Shown in pieces: positions 46,750 to 56,110 of a DNA stretch of 64,000 nt; position 1 is the first letter of the stretch; each line of letters starts with the position of its first letter. The stretch comes from Halocaridina rubra (taxonomy: Eukaryota; Arthropoda; Malacostraca; Decapoda; Atyidae). The position numbers were made by a program, and so were the translations under genes. Location: assembly GCA_037179515.1 (NCBI GenBank), contig JAXCGZ010011671.1, positions 1 through 64,000 on the forward strand, read 5' to 3'. The notes beneath the pieces are model-generated. The model did no database searches, was not told the DNA's origin, and saw only the letters and a list, made by a program, of their open reading frames with translations.

Positions 46750-49700
46750 TTGAAAAATAACCATGTCAAACAGGCCAAAGTCAGTAGAGATTGCTCTAGA
46801 TATCACAAATATAATCCTGTACATTTGCATTGCATCTTCGGTTAGAGCCATGAGTGGTGGACAGAACCACATTTTCGTATAAAGTCCTGTTTATGTTACT
46901 GTTGCAACAACGAACCTGTCATGAATAATATGATAAGGAAGCATATTGTTGTGCCACGGAAAGGAGAAACAATATAAGCCGAACTGCCAGACAAAGGGGA
47001 GATAAAGAAGATAATGACAGAAGATCAGGGGATGGGGCCTCATTAAGATTGTTATACACAAATGCTGATGGATTAGCTGGTAAGGCAGTAGAATTAAAAG
47101 ATAGGATCCACAACAGTAAGGCAGATATAGTAGCAATTACAGAGACTAAGTTGAGTGAGGACATAAACAGTGTCACAGTTTTTCCTAAGGGCTTCAGAAT
47201 ACTAAGGGTCGAAAGATCTGAGAGGACTGGTGGAGGGATAGCACTGCTCATAAGTGAGAGGATTCAAGTTGAAGAAATAAACTTGGCTATAGAAAGTGAG
47301 TTCAGGGAATTTCTTGTTGCTCGCATAAATACTGGGTCAGAGAGCATTATAATAACTGTTGTATACAACCCACCAAGGAACCAAAATAGGCTTGAAATTT
47401 ATGAGGAAAGTCATATAGGTACTTTTGAAGTCATAAACTCAGTTGTTAACATGGCACGGGAGAAAAAATGTAGGATTTTGATTATGGGAGACTTTAATCA
47501 TAAAGAGATAGATTGGATAAATCTTGACCCACACAGTGGTGAGGACTCATTTGGGGCAAGATTCCTAGATTGCGTACAAGGGAATTTCCTACACCAACAT
47601 GTAATGGAACCAACAAGAGCCAGGGGTGGGGATGAGCCATCACTACTTGATCTAGTGTTCACAGATAATGTGTTGAATATTGAAAATATTGAGTATGAAC
47701 CACCAATTGGAAAGAGTGACCACTGTGTGTTGTTGATGGAGTATATCATTGAAGACATTCTTCCTGAGAGTAGAGGCACTGAGGACATGAGGAGGAACTA
47801 TCCGAAAGGAGATTACATCAAAATGAATGAGCTTTTTGCAGTTATTGACTGGAGAACCTTATTTTACAACAAATCTGTACAAGAAATGTATGACATCTTT
47901 TGTGAGAAATATGGGAAGATAGTAGATTGCTGCATACCTGTCACCAAAGTAGGTGTAATTCATGCCAGAGAGAAATGGTTCGATAATGGGTGTAAAAGAG
48001 CTAAGGAGTGGAGAGACAAATGCTGGAAAAGGTATAGGAGGAGAAAAAACATAAATGCCTGGCAAACCTACAAAAGAGCAAGAAATGACTACCTAAGTAA
48101 AAGGAGAGAGGCAGAGAGAGATTATGAGAGGGACATCACCAGGAAGGCTAAAGAAAATCCCAAGCTTTTCCACAGCTTTATCAGAGGAAAACTGAAGGTA
48201 AAAGAACAGGTTTTAAGGCTAAAGAGAGCGGATGGAAGCATCACTGAGACGGACAAAGAGATCTGCAAAGAATTGAACAAGGAGTTTCAGTCAGTATTTA
48301 CAGTAGAAAATACCCCACCCCCTCAGATTGCAGTGATAGAAGCTCAAGGGCCGGTATTAGAGAACATCAACCTTACAGCCACAGAGGTATGCAAAGCGCT
48401 GATGGATTTAGATGTTCATAAAGCTACAGGTCCTGATGACATATCCCCTCATGTGCTTAAAAAATGCGCAAACACAATATCAGTGGCACTAAGTATCATA
48501 TTTAAGGAGTCACTGGAGTCGGGGGAGATTCCAAGATACTGGAAACAAGCAAATGTGATACCTATCTTCAAAAAGGGAAGGAGGGATACGGCTCTGAACT
48601 ATAGACCAGTTTCCTTGACCAGCATAGTTTGCAAACTTATGGAGAAACTACTAAGGAAACATATCTCTCTTCACTTGGAATCCTTCAACTTTTTGTCAGT
48701 GAGGCAACATGGCTTCAGAGAAGGAAGATCAACAGTAACAAACTTATTAGAATTTTATGATGAGGTAAGCCAAATCTTACAGGAAAGAGAGGGCTGGGCA
48801 GATTGCATATTCCTAGACTTCCAGAAAGCGTTTGACACTGTTCCACATGGGAGACTTATTAGGAAGCTGCAATCAATGGCTAGAATAGGTGGAAATGTCT
48901 TGGAATGGATAAAAACTTACTTAGAAGGAAGGGAACAGAGGGTTAGAGTAAGACACTCAGTGTCTGAATGGAGAAGAGTTAGTAGTGGAGTTCCACAGGG
49001 TTCAGTTTTAGGGCCACTTTTGTTCCTTGTATATGTAAATGACCTACCAGACTCTGTAAATTCATTCATGAATATGTTTGCAGATGATGCAAAGATTGTG
49101 AAGAAAGTAAAAAACGAGAACAATGGTAGAGAACTTCAGGAGGATCTAAATAATCTGCATGAGTGGTCAGAAAAGTGGCTAATGAAATTCAATACCTCAA
49201 AATGTAAGGTAATGAGAATGGGTACAAGTGCAAGAAGGCCCAAGCTTGACTACTCGGTGGCTGGAGTACAACTTCAAGAGACAGAAAATGAGAGAGATCT
49301 AGGAGTAAACATACTGGGAGATTTGTCTCCAGAAATACATATAAATGGCGTAGTAAGGGCAGCATATGCATTCTTATCAAATGTAAGGGTAGCCTTCAGG
49401 CACATGGACAAGGAAATGTTCAGAAATATTTATGTAACCTATGTGAGGCCAAAACTCGAATATGCAGCCCCCTTTTGGAATCCGCACTTGAAAAAGCACA
49501 TAGCTAAGCTTGAAAAAGTTCAAAGACATGCCACGAAACTGGTGCCAGAAATACGCAATCTCGGTTATGATGAGAGGCTGAGGGAATTAGACTTGCCATC
49601 ACTCGAAGCTAGAAGAGTAAGGGGGGATATGGTGACAGTCTTTAAATTCCTTCATGGTTATGATAGAGTGGATAGGGATCGATATTTCGATATGGCTGGC

Positions 49701-49950
49701 TCTAGAACTAGAGGTCATAATTTGAAGCTTCGTAAGAAAACTTGTTTGCAGGATGTAAGGAAATACTTTTTCAGTGTAAGAGTAGTTGATAATTGGAATT
49801 CGCTAAGCGAGGAGGTAGTTAATGGTATCTCAATCCATAGTTTTAAGGACAGGTACGATAAGTATCACTAAGTCTAAAAATGGAAGCGATCAGGAGACGG
49901 GAAGATACGAGCTTTGGGCTCTTTCCCGTAAACACAATTAGGTAATCACA
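46750..49950 (+). mobile_element. CR1-like non-LTR retrotransposon, copy 1 (near full ORF2 plus 3'UTR)
   Basis: The 940-codon EN-RT frame is followed by a short 3'UTR with a stem-loop (49898-49928) and the terminus CACAATTAGGTAATCACA. There is no ORF1 upstream. A Cys-rich stretch (KSCLCYCCNNEPVMNN in another frame near 46880-46930) may be its frameshifted end. The 5' boundary is uncertain. The element is sense-oriented relative to both host genes. Confidence 0.75.
47049..49871 (+). CDS. endonuclease-reverse transcriptase (ORF2) of CR1-like LINE
   Basis: The frame is open from 46929 to the stop at 49871, with no ATG before the endonuclease core, so the given start (TTG codon) is only formal. 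Apurinic-like endonuclease: TETKL near residue 32, MGDFNHKEIDW near 146, SDHCVLL near 223. RT: FKKGRRDTALNYRPVSLTS, FLDFQKAFDTVPH, SGVPQGSVLGPLLFLVYVND and the catalytic FADDAKI near 677. The C-terminus is KYFFSVRVVDNWNSLSEEVV, typical of CR1/L2-group elements. No RNase H. No internal stop or frameshift is seen, so the protein could be active apart from its missing start. Confidence 0.9.
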   Translation: MLYTNADGLAGKAVELKDRIHNSKADIVAITETKLSEDINSVTVFPKGFRILRVERSERTGGGIALLISERIQVEEINLAIESEFREFLVARINTGSESIIITVVYNPPRNQNRLEIYEESHIGTFEVINSVVNMAREKKCRILIMGDFNHKEIDWINLDPHSGEDSFGARFLDCVQGNFLHQHVMEPTRARGGDEPSLLDLVFTDNVLNIENIEYEPPIGKSDHCVLLMEYIIEDILPESRGTEDMRRNYPKGDYIKMNELFAVIDWRTLFYNKSVQEMYDIFCEKYGKIVDCCIPVTKVGVIHAREKWFDNGCKRAKEWRDKCWKRYRRRKNINAWQTYKRARNDYLSKRREAERDYERDITRKAKENPKLFHSFIRGKLKVKEQVLRLKRADGSITETDKEICKELNKEFQSVFTVENTPPPQIAVIEAQGPVLENINLTATEVCKALMDLDVHKATGPDDISPHVLKKCANTISVALSIIFKESLESGEIPRYWKQANVIPIFKKGRRDTALNYRPVSLTSIVCKLMEKLLRKHISLHLESFNFLSVRQHGFREGRSTVTNLLEFYDEVSQILQEREGWADCIFLDFQKAFDTVPHGRLIRKLQSMARIGGNVLEWIKTYLEGREQRVRVRHSVSEWRRVSSGVPQGSVLGPLLFLVYVNDLPDSVNSFMNMFADDAKIVKKVKNENNGRELQEDLNNLHEWSEKWLMKFNTSKCKVMRMGTSARRPKLDYSVAGVQLQETENERDLGVNILGDLSPEIHINGVVRAAYAFLSNVRVAFRHMDKEMFRNIYVTYVRPKLEYAAPFWNPHLKKHIAKLEKVQRHATKLVPEIRNLGYDERLRELDLPSLEARRVRGDMVTVFKFLHGYDRVDRDRYFDMAGSRTRGHNLKLRKKTCLQDVRKYFFSVRVVDNWNSLSEEVVNGISIHSFKDRYDKYH

Positions 49951-50656
49951 CCCAAGCTTGACTACTCGGTGGCTGGAGTACAACTTCAAGAGACAGAAAA
50001 TTAGAGAGATCTAGGAGTAAACATACTGGCAGATTTGTCTCCAGAAATACATATAAATGGCATAGTAAGGGCAGCATATGCATTCTTATCAAATGTAAGG
50101 GTAGCCTTCAGGCACATGGACAAGGAAATGTTCAGAAATATATATGTAACCTATGTGAGGCCAAAACTCGAATATGCAGCCCCCTTTTGGAATCCGCACT
50201 TGAAAAAGCACATAGCTAAGCTTGAAAAAGTTCAAAGACATGCCACGAAACTGGTGCCAGAAATACGCAATCTCAGTTATGATGAGAGGCTGAGGGAATT
50301 AGACTTACCATCACTCGAAGCTAGAAGAGTGAGGGGGGATATGGTGACAGTCTTTAATTTCCTTCATGGTTATGATAGAGTGGATAGGGATCGATATTTT
50401 GATATGGCTGGCTCTAGAACTAGAGGTCATAGTTTGAAGCTTCGTAAGAAAACTTCTTCGCAGGATGTAAGGAAATACTTTTTCAGTGTAAGAGTAGTTG
50501 ATAATTGGAATTGGCTAAGCGAGGAGGTAGTTAATGCTATCTCAATCCATAGTTTTAAGGACAGGTATGATAAGTATCACTAAGTATAAAATGGAACCGA
50601 TGAGGAGACGGGAAGATACGAGCTTTGGGCTCTTTCCCGTAAACACAATTAGGTAA
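49951..50656 (+). mobile_element. CR1-like LINE, copy 2, 5'-truncated, head-to-tail with copy 1
   Basis: From CCCAAGCTTGACTACTCGG the sequence repeats copy 1 from position 49239 to its 3' end with a few percent divergence. The join is exactly at the 3' terminus of copy 1. A GAG-to-TAG change near 50002 closes the frame early; the remaining 182 codons (50035-50583) show changes such as FKFL to FNFL and DNWNSL to DNWNWL. It ends AATTAGGTAATCACAC running into (CA)n. Confidence 0.9.
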
Positions 50657-50830
<174 letters not shown>

Positions 50831-50878
50831 TACCGACAAGTATCAAAATCACGTCTTCATACTGTGTATACACACGTG

Positions 50879-50986
<108 letters not shown>

Positions 50987-51261
50987 CTGTGCCTTCACTT
51001 CTGTTATACGCAAGATTCAAAAATTCATTGCTTCTTTAGTTAAGGAGGTACAAGTCTGCCAGAAATTATATTCATCATGAAGGTCAGCTCTCATCGTCAG
51101 TATATTAAACATACTTTTCCGAAAACAAATAGCTGAAAAAGACAGTGGATACGAAGTTCTACTTCCAAAGGGACCATTTTTTTTTTTTTCAAAAGAATGT
51201 TGAAGATAATTTCTCACGAAGAGACCTGTATCTCAGTGGGTGAAGTAGATGGTTCTTGTTA

Positions 51262-51282
51262 TGCACGCGCGCGCGCACACAG

Positions 51283-51374
<92 letters not shown>
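51262..51374. repeat. (GC)n(AC)n-(TA)n-(TG)n compound microsatellite
   Basis: Alternating purine-pyrimidine throughout: GCGCGCGCAC, then about 74 bases of TA, then GTGTGTGTGT. Confidence 0.95.
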
Positions 51375-51751
51375 TCCAAGACATATTTTTCAGTTATTTG
51401 CAATGTAGACTGTATGAAGAGAGCTTCTCCTATTGAGGTACAGGTCTCTTCCCCAAAAATGATCTTCAACACTTATAAAAAAAAAGATACTCTGTCCCCT
51501 CTAGAAGTGTAACTCTTTACCATCGTCTCTTTCGCGGCGGTTTGTTTTCGGCAAAATATGCTTGATAGTCTGACGATGAAGACTAACCCTCGAAAGCTCA
51601 TATGCCAAGACAGAAGGGACTTCATTTTGAAGATCATTTCTGGCGAAGGAACCAGGTACCACAATATTAGATGCTCTCTTTATACACTTATAAAAGATGT
51701 CGAAAGCAGTGTTTCTCGGAATCTTTTGTAAAATGTATAGTCCTCTGATAG

Positions 51752-51752
<1 letters not shown>

Positions 51753-51830
<78 letters not shown>
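51753..51830. repeat. (TA)n microsatellite
   Basis: A pure TA run. Confidence 0.95.
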
Positions 51831-51832
<2 letters not shown>

Positions 51833-52057
51833 CAAGCAAAGCAACATATCCCTCTGAGCTTAGCAAGGTTTCCGCAACTGTAACAAGAGAATTAAGGAAA
51901 TAGGGATTCATCGTCCCCTGCCCATCTTCACCTCTGCCAATCCTTCTGTGGCAATAAAAATAAAGGATATAGGGATTACCAGCCTCCTGCTACCCTATCC
52001 CTTTTAGTTGGCTCTTACAACACATACTTGGCATGTAAAGAGGTACTTTTTTCATTT

Positions 52058-52237
52058 TTGTGTAAGAATAGTAGATAATTGGAATTGGCTAAACGAGGAA
52101 ACGGTAAATGTTAAATTCATTCATAGTTTTAAGGAGAGATATGGTAAGTGTTAGTGATTGAACATAATGGAACCGACCTGGGGACGCGGAGATATAATCA
52201 TAGAGCTCTTTTCCGAGAACGCAATTAGGTAAATACA
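52058..52237 (+). mobile_element. CR1-like LINE, copy 3, old 3' remnant
   Basis: Reads TGTAAGAATAGTAGATAATT, then TTCATAGTTTTAAGGAGAG, ATGGAACCGACC, TAGAGCTCTTTTCCG and the terminus GCAATTAGGTAAATACAT, colinear with the last 180 bp of copies 1 and 2 but clearly more diverged. Confidence 0.8.
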
Positions 52238-52414
52238 TATGAAGGCAATAAAAATGTTGAATTCTCTCGACATATACCATATTTTCTATCAGTTATTTAT
52301 AGTATATATTATGCATAACTAATATCGATCCGGTATGTTTTTTTTAAAGTGATCGGTGTATCGAGACATTTAAAGTCTTTAGTTATTTTTAGAAGCAGCA
52401 TGGTGCACCAAACA

Positions 52415-52416
<2 letters not shown>

Positions 52417-52502
<86 letters not shown>
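52417..52502. repeat. (CT)n microsatellite
   Basis: About 85 bases of CT. Confidence 0.95.
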
Positions 52503-52509
<7 letters not shown>

Positions 52510-53106
52510 CACTAATGGTTATATTATGATATTTATTCATAAGCTTTTGTTTTAAGTTGCATATATGTTTGAGGAAAACTGGATATCTTATAATAATAAT
52601 AATAATGATGATAATAATAATAATTATTAATATGTTGTTGTTGTTCTTGCAATTGTAATTACTATTATATCATTGTTATTTTCATTCTATGATAATAATA
52701 ATTGTGTTTGGCATGAGTAACGTCATTTTTAAGTGCCCTATATGACCTTGATGTGGCGGAGGGGGTATTCTATTGGGGAGGATTTATCAGAGGGCATGTT
52801 TACCAACCTGACTTGCAAAGAGAAAAGTACATCAGAGGTTTATATCTTTTTTTTTTTCCTTCCTCTGATAACGTCTTCTCTTTTTATATTCTTTTATGTT
52901 AGTAAAATATAGTTACCATTACATGCAGAATATTTTATCCATTGTTGGATGGAAATTATTATTATACACATGTGATTTTCTCGTCAGTATGACGTGTGGC
53001 GCCTTATTAGGTATTGTCTTTTGATTGATGCTTGAAATTCTATGATGGTTTTGATTTACAACTTCAGTGGAAAATATTTTGTTTAGGTCGTAGTTCAGAA
53101 ATTTTG

Positions 53107-53107
<1 letters not shown>

Positions 53108-53198
<91 letters not shown>
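53108..53198. repeat. (TA)n microsatellite
   Basis: A pure TA run. Confidence 0.95.
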
Positions 53199-53199
<1 letters not shown>

Positions 53200-53439
53200 C
53201 AATTTGCAATTTCCCTATTTTGATCGTATTTCTCTTAGTTTTGTATTATTTCTACGTGACTAATTCATATAGAATCTGTTATATGAATGATTAAGCTTAA
53301 TATTTCATGAGAACTGGAACTATCTAGTAGAATAAAAATGTTGAAACCTCTCATTTATATTTCTCCAAAAACAAACAAACCATGAAATTCTTGCAGACAA
53401 ACATAGTCGAGAAATGCATTTGTTTATTGTTTGTCTGTC

Positions 53440-54290
53440 ATGTCCTTGTATCCGCGGAGTTTAGTTGGCGTGGTCATTCCCCCTCATGAACGCAGGTCTT
53501 CGAATGTGTGTTCTCCCGCTCTAACACCACGACCTTGAACGTCGTCTACCCAGGCAGCATGGTAGCCGCGGCAACAACGCGGGGATATAATATCTACGTT
53601 TCTCACTCACTGCTTAGGGGGTGGGGTGGGGGGAGTTACGGATGCTATTGCGCTGTATTTAAGCGGTTACACATGTTCTCTTCATTCTATCCTCATAGTA
53701 GTCTTGTTTTGCCGCTGGTTGCGATGTACTTTTTTATACCTAATTTGCGTAATAGTTTTACGTTGCAAGTATTTGCAATATGTCAGATGTGTGCGCGATA
53801 TTATGTCATTATTTATCTTAAAGATAAAGCTTTTATTTACACTCGCTTGGCTTAAGCTAAACATTTTTTTTTTCTTTCCAAGCCAAGCATGTGTTTCTCG
53901 GATTAAGTTTACAATCTGCTTATGTAAGAGCGTGTAGCAATCCTATAATAACAACACTCGCTATTTGCCAGGCTCATGAGGTTAAACTTAGCTTGTCATT
54001 TAGAGGACATGAGTTCGATCTTGGCTCTTTCTGTTAATAAGTCTGTGATGTGTAATAGACAGGAGCCCCACTTACCCCCTAGAGTTTACTAACTCGGCAA
54101 GCTTATTGAATACACTTATCTGTATAGGGTACATCATTTTGTCTTCCACCTCTCTTCCTCAGATTACTTGAATGTAGAGAATACATGTAATCTAAAAATA
54201 TGAGTTTGTTGAGGAATTTATCATGAAAACTTTTAAAGTTTCTTTTATATTATGATATGAAATGAAGAGCCGAGAGATAAAGGTCACTTG
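53440..54290. other. GC-richer unique stretch of unknown nature
   Basis: Bases 53440-53660 are distinctly GC-richer (GGTAGCCGCGGCAACAACGC) than neighbours, and a tRNA B-box-like GAGTTCGATCTTGG lies near 54010. No conserved protein is recognised in the frames here. It could be a SINE remnant or an unannotated exon or promoter. Confidence 0.3.
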
Positions 54291-54452
54291 CGTTAACACT
54301 TCCGGATGTTGGTCGGGTGTATTTTACCTGCCAACACACACACACACACCAGTCTGATAGGCTCAGCGCAAGAGAGGCATATACTTGAAAACGACACCAA
54401 GCTCTGAATTTGACCACCCCTCCTTACACCCCCATCACCAAATACTCTCCTT

Positions 54453-55595
54453 ATGGCTACCCCCCCACCTGAAAGGGGAACACGTTCCTCGACGAAGGTA
54501 CTGGCCAAAGACAGAGGTATCAAACCTAGGTCTGTGTTCCCAAGGAAGGATTTTCACCTTCTAAGCTTTCCAGAAGGTATACCTCTCGCGGAAAAATTTC
54601 AATGGAGGAATAAATTCCTTCCCATTCACCATCATTCGCTGAGCATTCCCAACCAAAGCAAATGGTGGTTTAATCATTTATATGTCATGAGGAAAAACAA
54701 GCATCTTATTGAAGAATTGCAAAGGGGTGTGCATGGGGGGCTCCAATTCGTGTCAAAGGATAAGCCACCTCTTAGAACATTTTTCATTAAAGGGTTTCCT
54801 ACTTATTGGAATAAAGAACAACTGCACTCCCTCCTAGGAAATGAAGATGGAAAATACATCGAAAGCCTACAACGCTTAAAGTATGATGGAAAAGAATCTT
54901 CGACTCTAAAGATGATGTGGAAATCAATTGAAGTCAATCCTCCAGAAGAAATTGTCCTTCTTCCAGGGATTAAAGATCCCCCTATCCTCAAAGTGCAAGA
55001 AAAATCTTCAACCAACATCCAGCGCTCCCTCTATTGCCAGAAGGGGCACACTTATCAAAAATGTTCAGCAGAGACTGCTGGGCCCATCACAACAACTCCT
55101 CGGTCCCGGACTTGCTCACGATGTGGCACAGTCACTGAAAATATGTGGGAGCATAACTGTTCCCAGCAGAATGAAGATAGTATCACCTCGGAGAGCCAAG
55201 ATACAGGATCTGCCGAGGGTGAATCATTACTGACAACTACAGATGAAGCAGTTCAGGTACAAATTGTAGCAGTAAAGGAACAAATCACTGCAGTGAATGA
55301 ACAAATTGTAACAGTGAATGAACAAACTATCAGAGATAACGACCGAGAACTACAGTGCAAAAATAACTCCTATGAAAAGATGCTCAAAAACTTAAAAGAG
55401 CAAGTAGCTACATTAATGATTCAGCTTGAAAACATGACAAATGAATCATTTAAGGTTTGTCCTATATCATCTCAAAATGATAATGGCAGTGACAAGGAAA
55501 TAGCTCAAAGAACCCGAATAACACGAGCAGCTAAAGTCAAAGGTAAAGCCCTCATACTTGAACAGGTAAAATTCCTTAACACTGCAGATAATTAG
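54453..55595 (+). CDS. gag-like ORF1 of I-group LINE
   Basis: 380 codons from ATG. The region around residues 108-185 (LRTFFIKGFPTYWNKEQLH to EEIVLLPGIKDPPILKV) resembles the RNA-binding domain found before the zinc knuckles of I-factor-type ORF1 proteins. Cys/His motifs follow: YCQKGHTYQKC, in which the expected first Cys and one residue are missing, then CSRCGTVTENMWEHNC. The C-terminal third holds a short repeated segment (AVKEQITAVNEQIVTVNEQ) likely to form a coiled coil. Expected role: RNA packaging into the retrotransposition particle. Confidence 0.7.
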   Translation: MATPPPERGTRSSTKVLAKDRGIKPRSVFPRKDFHLLSFPEGIPLAEKFQWRNKFLPIHHHSLSIPNQSKWWFNHLYVMRKNKHLIEELQRGVHGGLQFVSKDKPPLRTFFIKGFPTYWNKEQLHSLLGNEDGKYIESLQRLKYDGKESSTLKMMWKSIEVNPPEEIVLLPGIKDPPILKVQEKSSTNIQRSLYCQKGHTYQKCSAETAGPITTTPRSRTCSRCGTVTENMWEHNCSQQNEDSITSESQDTGSAEGESLLTTTDEAVQVQIVAVKEQITAVNEQIVTVNEQTIRDNDRELQCKNNSYEKMLKNLKEQVATLMIQLENMTNESFKVCPISSQNDNGSDKEIAQRTRITRAAKVKGKALILEQVKFLNTADN

Positions 55596-55725
55596 ATGCA
55601 GATATCACTCTCCCAACTTTCTATTCTTTAATTTTTTTTTTCTTTCCTTCTAATTAATCACACCCTTCTTACTACAATGAACCTGTCTCTTATCTCTATG
55701 TCATACCTTTTCTTCATAAATAGAT

Positions 55726-56110
55726 ATGTGTGTGTGTGTGCATGTGCATGCATATATAAGGAGATTCTCATGTATGTAGGTATGTGGGTGTATGTGTATA
55801 TGTATATGTATATGCATATACGTGTGTCTATCACTATTCCTATAGCTGTTGGTGTGAATACTGTTGTGACACTAGTGATTGTTATTATAATCATTAACTT
55901 CATGATTATTGCTATAATTAGGTATTGTCATGTGTGCATATGTGTGTGTGCATGTGTCTGCATATATATATGCAGGTATGTGCACATATATATGTGTATG
56001 CTTGTATGTGTGAATCATCATTCTCATAACAGTTACCATAACTGCTGTTGTGACACTGGTGATTGTTACTGTACTCATTACTTTTGTGATTATTACTGTA
56101 ATTCTTGTTA
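55726..56110 (+). repeat. two tandem repeat units in the ORF1-ORF2 spacer
   Basis: GTTGTGACACTAGTGATTGTT near 55861 and GTTGTGACACTGGTGATTGTT near 56047, each preceded by a TG/TA-rich run (GTGTGTGTGCATGTG), show a unit of about 190 bp present twice. The second unit extends the ORF2 frame upstream of its likely ATG. Confidence 0.7.

Noticed and set aside
53508..53855. 115-codon frame in the GC-richer stretch
   Set aside because: No conserved motif, no splice-consistent extension seen, and overlapping frames of similar length exist.
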